From contig OZ244590.1 in the NCBI GenBank assembly GCA_965218205.1, forward strand, positions 124,001 to 188,000: 64,000 nucleotides of DNA, given 5' to 3'. The notes under the pieces are model-generated. The model was not told where the DNA came from. It made no database searches and saw only the letters and a program-made list of their open reading frames with translations. This stretch comes from CBDDCA01 sp965218205. GTDB taxonomy: Bacteria; Spirochaetota; Spirochaetia; WTKD01; G963693115. Both the position numbers and the translations under genes were made by a program. Positions 52,401 through 61,700 of the stretch are shown in pieces. The stretch's first letter is position 1. The number at the start of each line of letters is the position of its first letter.

Positions 52401-54858
52401 GACAGGAAAGTTGGTTGTTTCACCGTCAGCAACTACTGGGGCAGTAAAGCTGGTACTCACCGAGTTAGACACATTTACTGGAGCAAAAAACTATGATGGC
52501 AAAGCTATAGCAAATAATGCCCAGCTTGTATACACAGTGTACGGATTACAGAAAGACACGACTCCGACAGTAGCAGAAGTGCTTGCAGGCAGAAAGATAG
52601 ACATAGGCAGTGCCAGTAGCAGAGTGTACACAGTACCAGCGCTTAGCAGTTTAGGCTTGTCTGCAGACACAGCACCAGTAGTAGTAATAAAAGGAGATAC
52701 TCAATATCATTTTGTAGTAGAAGTAGCAATAAAAGCAGATCCAAGCAAAAAAGTAAATGCTCTGGCAGTAGCAAGTGTTACTACTGCTTCAAAAGCAAGT
52801 GCTCCTTCAGAGGTAAGTGGTATTGCAGTAAAGGTAGCAGAGAAAGGTATGGCGGTATCATGGAAGGCTCCTGTATTGGACAATAATAATGTAGCGAGTA
52901 CAGGTGATCCTCTCACAGTAGCAGAAGTGTCGTATAAGGTGTACAGTGTTGCCAAGAATGGCAGTACACAGAGGACAGTAGCACAAATAAAAGCAAGTGC
53001 TACGAGTACCAAAACAGTGACAGCAGGAACAACACATACTGTTCTTACAGGGACTGTTGGTACCTATTACGAAATAGTAGTACAGGCAATAAACAGTACC
53101 GATGATACAAAAGTATCGAATGGGCTACGATCAGAGTTTCAAGCACAAGCGAAAAATCCCTATGCAGCTCCCAGTTCCCCTACGATACAAGCAAGAGAAA
53201 CGATGGAAAACGGAAATACTATCAATGTAAGTATTGTTGCCCCAAATGTGAAAGGAACAACAGCTGATGGGTTTACTGAATTGAAAGATGATCAGATAGG
53301 GTATACAATATATTATTATGCGTCGTCACAAATAGGAGTAGATGCAGCAACAGTAAAAGCTCAAGCAAAAGGAGCAAGCGATATAAAAATAGGAGCAGTA
53401 AAAGATGATGTGCCACTGGGAGCAAAACGCTATATAATACAAGGGCTGGACTTTAGTACACAATATTATATTACTGTAGAAGCAGTAAACAGTCTTAACA
53501 AGACAAAAGTGTCTCCACTATCAGCAGTGAGTAGAGTAGTAACTGCATCGTTTAGTATGAATGTTTCTACCAGTAACATTACTGCTACGGTAGGAACAGC
53601 TATAAATGATATTCCTTTTACAGTACTTCCTGCTGATGCTACGTATAGCTGTTCTGGTACATTGATAAATAACTTGCAGAGAGAAACAGGGTTACAAGTG
53701 TCACTCAAGAATAAATTGGTGAACGCTATTACTGGCATGCCTAATAAATCAAATATACATGATCCAACAATTACAAATTATAGTTATGAGTTACACTGTA
53801 GAGGAACTGGGAGTGAACATACAGGAAGAGTATCACTCACTATTGTTGTTGAAACAGACTTACAACGAATACAAGGAGAATCAGCTAAGTATTATCGACC
53901 AACAACAAAAGCATCGTTACGAGATATTATTTATAGAGAAGCATATGTTATTCAGGAGAAAGCCGATCCAGATCTCAATATGATAGATACAAGTGCTATT
54001 ACTACTATGGAGGGACTTTTTGAGTTTCAAAGACAATTTAATGGACATATGTCACATTGGAACACAAGCAATGTTACTAACATGAACAATATGTTTAGTC
54101 ACGCGATTGTATTTAATCAAGATATAGGGAATTGGGATGTAGGGAAGGTTACTTCTATGGCAAGAATGTTTGTAAATGCTAATGCATTTAATCAAGACAT
54201 AGGAGATTGGAATGTGGAGAATGTTGCTAGTATGAGTAATATGTTTGTCAGAGCGAGTGCATTTAATCAAGATATAGGAGATTGGGACGTGGAAAATGTT
54301 GCTAACATGAATAATATGTTTGAAGAAGCGAGTGCATTTAATCAAGATATAGGGGATTGGGATGTGAAGAATGTTGAATCTATGGCAGGCATGTTTTACA
54401 AAGCAAGTGTGTTTAATAATGCATCAAATACCAACGGTATAGGAGGCTGGAATGTAGAGAAAGTTACTAGTATGAATTATATGTTTGAAGAAGCAAGTGC
54501 ATTTAATCGGGATATAGGAAGCTGGAAAGTCAATAAGGTTACTGATATGCGTAGTATGTTTGCTAAAGCGACTGCGTTTAATCAAGACATAGGGAGCTGG
54601 AAAGTAAATGAGGTTATATCTATGTCCTCTATGTTTAGTGGAGCGAGTGTGTTTAATCAAGATATAGGAGGCTGGAATGTAGAGAAAGTTGAAAATATGG
54701 ATAGTATGTTTGAAGATGCAAGGGTATTTGATCAAGATCTATCAAGTTGGAAAGCATGTAATGTTTTTAGTAAAAATAACCAGTTTAAGAATTCAGGTAT
54801 GGATGGTGACACAGCAAAGTATCCAAAATTTTCTGCTTCATCAGAATGCACATCCTAG
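49402..54858 (+). CDS. Giant modular surface lipoprotein 2 (fibronectin-III-like domains plus DUF285 repeats)
   Basis: The protein is 1818 residues from the ATG at 49402, which follows AAGGAG; upstream ATGs are poorly placed. The lipobox FLIGC gives lipidated Cys28, then a Ser/Gly linker. Residues about 45-1480 are fibronectin-III-like domains such as LELKWDASAEATQVLV, YTVSVQSVDKAGNKS and KGMAVSWKAPVLD. One Ig-like unit with TGLQVSLKNK and ITGMPNK follows. Residues from about 1530 to the end carry about ten DUF285/BspA-type repeats of the form FNQDIGDWDVENVxxMxxMF. It is probably a surface adhesin. It combines the N-terminal modules of lipoprotein 1 with the repeats of lipoprotein 3. Confidence 0.9.
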   Translation: MMSKVRNKNMRNFLVLACVIYIIFLIGCEDSTGSSNGGSGTTPVAPSAVTLSNVQIRPSSNDGTLELKWDASAEATQVLVIATAPGQPSIQVRVPSVEYQSLFQRGQSFMLKGLRAVTQYTITLEAQKSESESSSKVVQQVVTQRDTTKPQDELMQVAIKKIDGGIQLTWDAEQLKAGLTDIAQATIRIKESSTDKMIKEVVISDVSQGTSDISVLTVEGMHYDIEVIYKDINGNISTVKKVLSDIDIANIVKTVTALTEKDIVVEAKDKNKSIADESLLIQWGNFDFSSGKQLSVRVSEVLTKAVVLDTKVSSSSDATLTTTTAKSNGYSTFYVARDGIALTKLYGTQEYRVQVAVFKNGVYSTTVEKLQKTTDKITEPVLRLSATGGENNIIVGWEAPQAKDYAGVIINVKEKGDSRNVAGTPLQITDVTVRTAEVAGLTIDTFYTVSVQSVDKAGNKSIIETVHDIRTKRDRIAPDTVSNVVVTYSFTPSKATVVTAYIRWDAPDLSKENNKDIKEYNIVVRQERARDVYAGTIVYPKAELNVDLEASYDHEIYISAKDYAGNESDIKRVAILTPSLRAPQKDIVTRIQSVVTAAGQIQIQASFKEAPGTGKYYTLHMYDGTTLVSKKSITGTDTSITFGIADGLEIPKMKVTEKKYGFTLTAITQGIISAATDLTPTQADKIAVYDEVSTTPPAPQNAVLHVLSTTQATGVAQYEFSVGTFSSKNKAPNGKQLTQAQAQYKVYIVEGDHSTKTLEDIKTLTGVSIQTVAGKNSVTKHTVDFIGKKGTTYTVAVEAINSLSPYYTVAGVKNTTKTVVIQASPTTPKATTYSTNDAVVFSVPDSGGNAGKKVITVQVNASDVTGVSKADKTALVETDLAYYVVYVKKQDTSKKPENVSVLWGLEKSSVKVAKYAKATGAKNATISIEIVDSTSNSGTGLTPIETAKNYYIGVRVVNTTSPEYDASNSTKIFPPGYYKDIAEIKEIYSSKAESPQQSLLTGKLVVSPSATTGAVKLVLTELDTFTGAKNYDGKAIANNAQLVYTVYGLQKDTTPTVAEVLAGRKIDIGSASSRVYTVPALSSLGLSADTAPVVVIKGDTQYHFVVEVAIKADPSKKVNALAVASVTTASKASAPSEVSGIAVKVAEKGMAVSWKAPVLDNNNVASTGDPLTVAEVSYKVYSVAKNGSTQRTVAQIKASATSTKTVTAGTTHTVLTGTVGTYYEIVVQAINSTDDTKVSNGLRSEFQAQAKNPYAAPSSPTIQARETMENGNTINVSIVAPNVKGTTADGFTELKDDQIGYTIYYYASSQIGVDAATVKAQAKGASDIKIGAVKDDVPLGAKRYIIQGLDFSTQYYITVEAVNSLNKTKVSPLSAVSRVVTASFSMNVSTSNITATVGTAINDIPFTVLPADATYSCSGTLINNLQRETGLQVSLKNKLVNAITGMPNKSNIHDPTITNYSYELHCRGTGSEHTGRVSLTIVVETDLQRIQGESAKYYRPTTKASLRDIIYREAYVIQEKADPDLNMIDTSAITTMEGLFEFQRQFNGHMSHWNTSNVTNMNNMFSHAIVFNQDIGNWDVGKVTSMARMFVNANAFNQDIGDWNVENVASMSNMFVRASAFNQDIGDWDVENVANMNNMFEEASAFNQDIGDWDVKNVESMAGMFYKASVFNNASNTNGIGGWNVEKVTSMNYMFEEASAFNRDIGSWKVNKVTDMRSMFAKATAFNQDIGSWKVNEVISMSSMFSGASVFNQDIGGWNVEKVENMDSMFEDARVFDQDLSSWKACNVFSKNNQFKNSGMDGDTAKYPKFSASSECTS

Positions 54859-54991
54859 CCTGCATATTGCAGAGTGATATAGGCGAATGATACAGGCATA
54901 GTAAAGAGGGTTTTTGCGTTTTTTATTATGCCTCATATATCTATCTATAACAGCATAGATACTTCTTTAGCTAAGTAGTGGGAATATATGC

Positions 54992-55369
54992 TTATACTCT
55001 TTTAAGCCAGTTGGATATGATATAGCCTTTCTCTACAGCTATGATTGAAAAATTGATAAGATGAAGTTCGTTTGATCGTTGAGCAATATCTTCAAGAAAT
55101 TTCTTGATATTTTTAATATTAGTTATTAAAAATATAGCAGGTGAAAATAAAATAAAACTACTAGTATGCTTTATGAAAATTTCACGTAAAATAGAACTGA
55201 GTTCTCTATCAGGATTATCTAACTCATATTCAAAAAAATAATATTTATCTTTTTGGTAATCGCTATCAATATTGTTCACTACTGGGGTTCTAATTGGAGT
55301 AGGCTCTCCTTGTTGAACAAGATTACTCAGTAGCTTACCTGATCCATCAAAATGTTTTTTGTTTCTCAT
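54992..55369 (-). CDS. Small protein of unknown function
   Basis: A 125-residue protein with a polar N-terminus (GSGKLLSNLVQQGEPTPIRTP), an acidic middle (YYFFEYELDNPDRELSSIL), a hydrophobic stretch SSFILFSPAIFLITNI and a C-terminal half ending ISNWLKRV. I do not recognise a family. The ribosome site is weak. A dispersed-motif copy lies about 90 bp upstream in the same orientation. It sits between two giant lipoprotein genes on the opposite strand. Confidence 0.6.
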   Translation of the reverse strand: MRNKKHFDGSGKLLSNLVQQGEPTPIRTPVVNNIDSDYQKDKYYFFEYELDNPDRELSSILREIFIKHTSSFILFSPAIFLITNIKNIKKFLEDIAQRSNELHLINFSIIAVEKGYIISNWLKRV

Positions 55370-55450
55370 ATACCATATCTCTTATATCTTTTACTGTATA
55401 TAATAAGTATACATTGAAAGGAGCATATACGCAAATACTGTAACTAGAGG

Positions 55451-55481
55451 GTCACGAACTCAAGGAGTAATTGCGACAAAG
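55451..55481 (-). repeat. Dispersed intergenic motif, copy D (upstream of the 54992-55369 gene)
   Basis: On the minus strand it reads CTTTGTCGCAATTACTCC followed by TTGAGTTCGTGAC. It shares TTTGTCGCA, ACTCCTTGA/ATACTTGA and TCGTGA with copy C at 35926-35958. Confidence 0.55.
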
Positions 55482-55515
55482 AATAAAAAAAGAATGCATT
55501 TATTCTTTTTTTATT
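55482..55515. terminator. AT-only inverted repeat, possible bidirectional terminator
   Basis: AATAAAAAAAGAAT (55482-55495) and ATTCTTTTTTTATT (55502-55515) are perfect inverted repeats around GCATTT. They are almost free of GC, so termination strength is uncertain. Confidence 0.4.
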
Positions 55516-55559
55516 TACGGTAATATGCTATTATAAGATTAAGATACGGAGTATATTAT

Positions 55560-55649
55560 ATGAATACGATGATACGATATACATATTATACCTATAGAGT
55601 CAAATGTAAAGTGCTACAAGCTGTGAAAATCGGGGGGGGGGGGGGGTAG
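55560..55649 (+). other. Short reading frame running into a poly-G tract (possible leader ORF)
   Basis: ATG at 55560 follows GGAG at 55548-55551. The frame runs 24 codons into the G tract, codes for five Gly and stops at TAG (55647-55649). If the tract were one G longer (or two shorter), the frame would stay open to a TGA overlapping the ATG of the giant lipoprotein 3 gene. It may be a phase-variable leader peptide or chance; see findings. Confidence 0.35.
55632..55646 (+). repeat. Poly-G tract (G15) upstream of giant lipoprotein 3
   Basis: Fifteen consecutive Gs in otherwise AT-rich DNA, 143 bp before the lipoprotein ATG. Homopolymeric G tracts of this length are prone to slippage. In Treponema pallidum, poly-G tracts near tpr promoters are known to alter expression by length. 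Confidence 0.9.
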
Positions 55650-55788
55650 CCTTTATTTCTCTCTTCGTAATCAACCACAGTAAATTCATACTATTATTTA
55701 TTATCAAAAATTCTCTTTGTAAGAATCCAAAGGTATGGATGTGTATAAGCACATTTACGATATATTATAAGTATATAAGGAGGAGCAT

Positions 55789-58700
55789 ATGAAAAAATAT
55801 GTATTGTTCTCTATAATGATGCTGTTTATATATATGACAGTAGTGGTATTGATTAGTTGTGAAGAGCCAAATAGCAGTTCATCTGGTAGTTCATCGGGGG
55901 GAGGCACTGCTCCTGGCGGATATGTACAGCCTGAAACAAAGGCACAGTTACTACAGCTTATTTCTGAGCGGGTAGGACAAGATAGTAAAGCAAACTTAAA
56001 TAGCATTGATACAAATAAGATTACCGATATGAGTAGTTTGTTTGTTCAATATCCTACATTTAATGGCAATATATCAAAGTGGAATGTGAGTAATGTTGTA
56101 AATATGAGCAGTATGTTTGAAGGAACAACAAGCTTTAATGGGGATATATCGGATTGGAAAGTGAGTAAAGTTACGGATATGAGTAGTATGTTCAAGCAAG
56201 CAACTGCCTTTAATGGCAATGTGTCCCAATGGGATGTGAGTGCTGTTGTAAATATGAGTAGCACATTTCAAGGAGCAGTGTTGTTTAATGCAGATATATC
56301 AAAATGGGATATGAGTAGCGTAGCACAGATGGATAGTATGTTTGAAGGAGCAAGGACTTTTAATCAAGATACGAGGCTATGGAATGTAGCACCATTAGTC
56401 AGTACCAGCAGTAAGAATGTGTTTAAGGATTCTGGGGTATCAAAGCAGCCTCGTTGGTTGACCTTAGAGGTAGCATTAAAGCAAAAAGAAATGTTGTTTG
56501 CAGTAGTAGGACAAGCACTTGATTTTTCTATTTCCCGCTACCCTGTAACAGCGACAGGGACTTTTGCTTTGACGCCAGTCAATATAGGAGATATGCTTCC
56601 TGCTGGCATGGTGTTTGATAGAGCGACAGGAACCATAACGGCAAGTGCAGGAGCAATTAGCACTGCATCAAAGGATGCTCCGATAGAGTTTACAGTTACC
56701 TTTACTGGGACAGGAGCATTTGAGAAAGCTGAGAATAGCAATGTAACAGGAACGCTCTCAGTACTTGTGCAGAATATGCCAATGACAAAAAAGGAGTTAG
56801 TAGCAATTCTCAAGCAGATAGTGGATGCTGATGGAAATGGGAGTATTGATAAGCCAACAGTGTCATTAAATGATATTGATGTAAGTAACATTACTGATAT
56901 GAGCGGATTGTTTCATGATGAGGTGCTGAGTAAGTTTACAGGGGATATATCGGGCTGGGATGTGAGTAATGTTGTGAATATGAACAGTATGTTTCGGGCT
57001 TCGCAGTTTAATGGAGATATATCAGACTGGGATGTAAGCAAGGTAGTGGATATGAGAAAGATGTTTTATGAAGCACAGTTTGCACAAGATATAGAAGACT
57101 GGGCAGAACATATAGAAGGAAGAAAGGTGGACACGACAGAGGCATTTAGCAATGGGAGGGAAGGCTTGATATTTTCAGAGGAGAATCTGCCTACATGGGC
57201 CTATATATTTGAATTACGCTTGAATGGATCAAAGATAGATACTGTTACGGTAGTGCAAGGAGAAAGAATAAAGATACTGCTTGGTACACAGCTTCCCTCT
57301 CGTGTTACTGGGGAGTATACAATACATCCAGATATAGCAGTAGACACAGGAGGGATACAGTTTGACAAAGCGACAGGGACGATAAGTGGTGTTCCTACGA
57401 AACAAGTGAGTAAAAAAAGCTATACCATTATGTTTATTGGCAATGGGCAGTATCAAGGGAAGAGTAAGGCACTTGTGTTGAGATTAGCAGTGAAAGAAAA
57501 TCAGGGCAAATATACCCATTATCCTACGAGTAGAGTACAGCTGATAACAGCAATAAAAGAAAAGATGGATGTAGATAGTGATGGAGTGCTTGATGACATG
57601 AAAGCAGATTTGAATACTATATTTACAAGTAATATAACGGATATGAGAGGAGTGTTTCATGAAGCATCATTGAGAAATTTTAATGGAGACATATCAAAAT
57701 GGGATGTGAGCAATGTGATGCGTATGGATGAGATATTTTGGCAATCAAGTTTTACAGGGGATATATCGGGCTGGGATGTGAGTAAAGTTGTGAATATGAA
57801 TAGTATGTTTAAAGAGTCAAGGTTTAACGGGGATATATCGGGCTGGGATGTGAGCAAAGTGGTAGATATGGGAGCTATGTTTAAGGACAATACAGTGTTT
57901 AATGGCAATATAGCAAACTGGAAAGTAGGGAATGTGAACAATATGCATGCTCTGTTTTATGATGCACAATCGTTTAATCAAGATATACGTAGCTGGGATG
58001 TGAGCAAGGTGGTGGATATGAGTAGTATGTTCAAGCAAGCAACAGTGTTTAATCAGGATATATCGGGATGGGCAGTCGATAGAGTGAATGATATGCAACA
58101 TATGTTTTGGGGAGCGAATAAGTTTAATCAGGATCTGGAAGTATGGAAAGAGCATATAGGAAGCAGAACGGTGGACACGACAGGCATATTTAGGAATGTG
58201 GCAAATGATGGAAATATAGTATCTTCTGAAAAGTTACCTTCGTGGGTGTATGTGTTGCAGTATAGCTATAATGCGAAGGCAGTGACAGAAGTAGTGTTAG
58301 AGAAAGACAGTAGTAGTGTTGTATTTCGTATGGCAAGAGTACCAAAAGAAGCGACAGGAGGCTATACGATATATCCGAATACCTTGCAATTAGATACAGG
58401 ACTGACACTTGATGCAGCAACAGGAGATATAAGCGGTGTCCCTACGAAAGCGTTGAGTAAGAAAGAATATACCATAACCTTTACTGGCACGAATGCGTAT
58501 AGTGGCAAGAGAGCTAGTACATCGTTGAGTATCAGCATCAATGATTTGAGTGGCAAGAAGTATATCCCGCAAAGTAAAATAGAACTGATAGAAAACATAA
58601 AGACAGAGATAGGATTGAATGGGAACACAGCAGATTTGAACGGAATATATACTGGGTATATAACGAACATGAGTGGGGTATTTTATCATAGTGTGCTGAG

Positions 58701-61700
58701 GGATTTTAATGGGGATATAAGTGGCTGGGATGTGAGTGCTGTTGTGAATATGGATAGTATGTTTGAAGGATCAAAGTTTACTGGGGAGCATGGGGATATA
58801 AGTGGGTGGGATGTGAGTAACGTGGTAAATATGAATGATATGTTTAAGAAATCATCGTATAACGGGGACATATCAGGCTGGGATGTGAGTAATGTGGAAC
58901 ATATGAGCGGGATGTTTCAAGAGTCAATGTATAACAAAGATATAACGAAGTGGGATGTGAGAAATGTTGTGGATATGGAAGCAATGTTCTATAAAAATGC
59001 GGTGTTTAATCAAGGGATAGTGGGCTGGAATGTGCGAAAGGTAGGCAATATGAAGTTAATGTTTAGTGAGACAGGAGCGTTTAATCAAGATATATCAGAT
59101 TGGTCAGTTGATAGTGTTGTGAATGTGGAAAAGATGTTTCAAGGAGCAAAGAGGTTTGATCAAGACTTGGAAGTCTGGGCAGAGCATATGCAAGGCAGGA
59201 CAATAAATAAGAAGGAAGTATTCAATACGGGAGGAGAGATAATATCAGTAGGGAAGATACCGACTTGGTTATATACATTTAGTGTTGTGCTTGATGGAAA
59301 GGAAGGCAATGTATTGAATGTGTTTCAAGGCAAGGATATTCGCATAACGATGGAAAAGAAGTATCCTGCTAAGGCGATAGGAAAGTATTCTATATCTCCT
59401 AATATACAGACTGATATAGGACTTACATTGGATGAAGATACGGGGGCAATAACGGGAAGTCCGAACAAAGTAGTGAGTATGCAAGAATATACAGTGACAT
59501 TTACGGGGACAAGAGAGTATGCTGGCAAAGTGTTTACCTTGCCGTTGAAGATAACAGTAATAGAGGGGACCTATCGGTATTTTCCTATGAATAAAGCAGC
59601 CTTAATAACAGCAATAAAAGAAGTGATGGACACAGATGAAGATGGAATACCTGATGATAATGGAGCGAATTTGAATGTCATATATACAGGAAATATCACA
59701 GATATGAGTAATGTATTTAGTGATGATGCTTTGAGAGGTTTTAATGGCATTATAACGAAGTGGGATGTGAGTAATGTGAGGAATATGGCAGATATGTTTA
59801 ATAGGAGTACCTTTAACGGAGATATATCGGGCTGGAATGTAAGAAGCGTAACAAATATGGCAGGTATGTTTGCTTTGAGTGCATTTAATGGGGATATATC
59901 AGGCTGGGATGTAAGGAATGTAACAAAGATGGGATGGATGTTTTATAAAGCAACAGCGTTTAATAAGGATATATCGCAGTGGGCAGTCGGTAAAGTGACT
60001 GATATGCGGAAGATGTTTCAAGGAGCGAAGAAGTTCAATCAAGATGTAGAAGCATGGAAAGAGCATATAGGGGGTAGAGTAGTCAATATCTCAGATATGT
60101 TCAAGAATGAAGCAGGAGATGGGTTTATAGCATCGCTCTCAGATGAGAATATTGCATCGTGGGTATATATGTTTACGCAAACATATGAAGGGGCGGCACT
60201 CAATGCTTTTCCTTTATTGACAGGGCGTCAGGTGAATATCGTTCTTACTAAAAATCCATCTGCTGTAACAGGATGCTATGATCTTCAACCGAATACATTG
60301 CGAGTGGATACAGGCCTGCGTTTTAATAAAAATACAGGAGAGATATATGGGACACCTACAAGAGCATTAGCGAGTAAAAGCTATACGTTAAAATTTACAG
60401 GCAGTGGTGCATATAGTGGCAAGGATATGCAAAAGGTATTTACGATAAAGGTAGAGGTAAATAATGGAGTCAATGGATATAAGTATTTTCCTACGAGTAA
60501 AACAGCCTTGATAACAGCGATACAGGCGGTAATGAATGCAGACGATGATGGGGATGGGAATGTAAATGGAAATACGGCTGATTTGAATAGAATATATACA
60601 AGACATATTACCGATATGAGCGGGGTGTTTAGAACAGCAGCATTGAGAAATTTTAATGGAGATATATCAAAGTGGGATGTGAGTAATGTGAGGAATATGG
60701 CAGATATGTTTAATGAGAGTGCATTTAACGGAGATATATCGGGCTGGAATGTAAGGAGTGCAACAAATATGGCAGGGATGTTTGCTTTGAGTGCATTTAA
60801 TAAAGATATATCGGGGTGGGACGTAAGGAATGTAACAAAGATGGGATGGATGTTTTATAAATCGACAGCGTTTAATAAGGATATATCGGACTGGGCAGTC
60901 GATGGAGTGGCTGATATGCGAAAGATGTTTCAGGGAGCAGTTACATTTGATCAAGATGTAGAGGCATGGAAAGAGCATATGGGAGGCAGAGCAGTCAATA
61001 TCTCAGATATGTTTAAGAATGCAGCAGGGGACGATTTGATAGCATCGCTTTCAAGTGAGCATATACCAACATGGTTGTATATGTTTACGCAAACATATGA
61101 AGGGACAGTATTCAATGTTTTTCCTTTGTTGACAGGGCGTCAAGTGAGCATTGTTCTTACTAAAAGTCCATCTGCTGCAACAGGAAGCTATGAGCTACAA
61201 CCAGATACATTGCAGATGGATACAGGTTTGCGTTTTAATAAAAATACAGGAGAGATACATGGTACTCCCACGAAAGCATTAGCAAGTAAAAGCTACACGG
61301 TGAAGTTTACTGGGAATGGTGCGTATAATGGAAAGAATGTACAAAAAGTGTTTACGATACAAGTAGAAGACAGAAGTGGCATCTATGAGTATAAGTATTT
61401 TCCTACGAGCAAAGCAGCCTTGATAACAGCGATAAAGGCAGTAATGAATGCAGACGATGATGGAGATGGGAATGTAAATGGAAACACAGCTAATTTGAAC
61501 GTAATATATACAGGAAATATAAGTGATATGAGTGGAGTATTTAATACTGTAGCATTGAGAAATTTTAATGGGGATATATCAAAGTGGGATGTGAGCAATG
61601 TTACAAATATGAATAGTATGTTTGAAAGTAATACTGCATTTAATGGAGATATAACAGCGTGGTCAGTGGATAGTGTAACTACTATGCAGATGATGTTTCG

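Noticed and set aside
54052..54735. Repetitive minus-strand frames opposite the DUF285 repeats (also in 55.8-63 kb)
   Set aside because: They are reverse readings of the repeat units, a known effect of the near-palindromic repeat DNA, and have no start signals.
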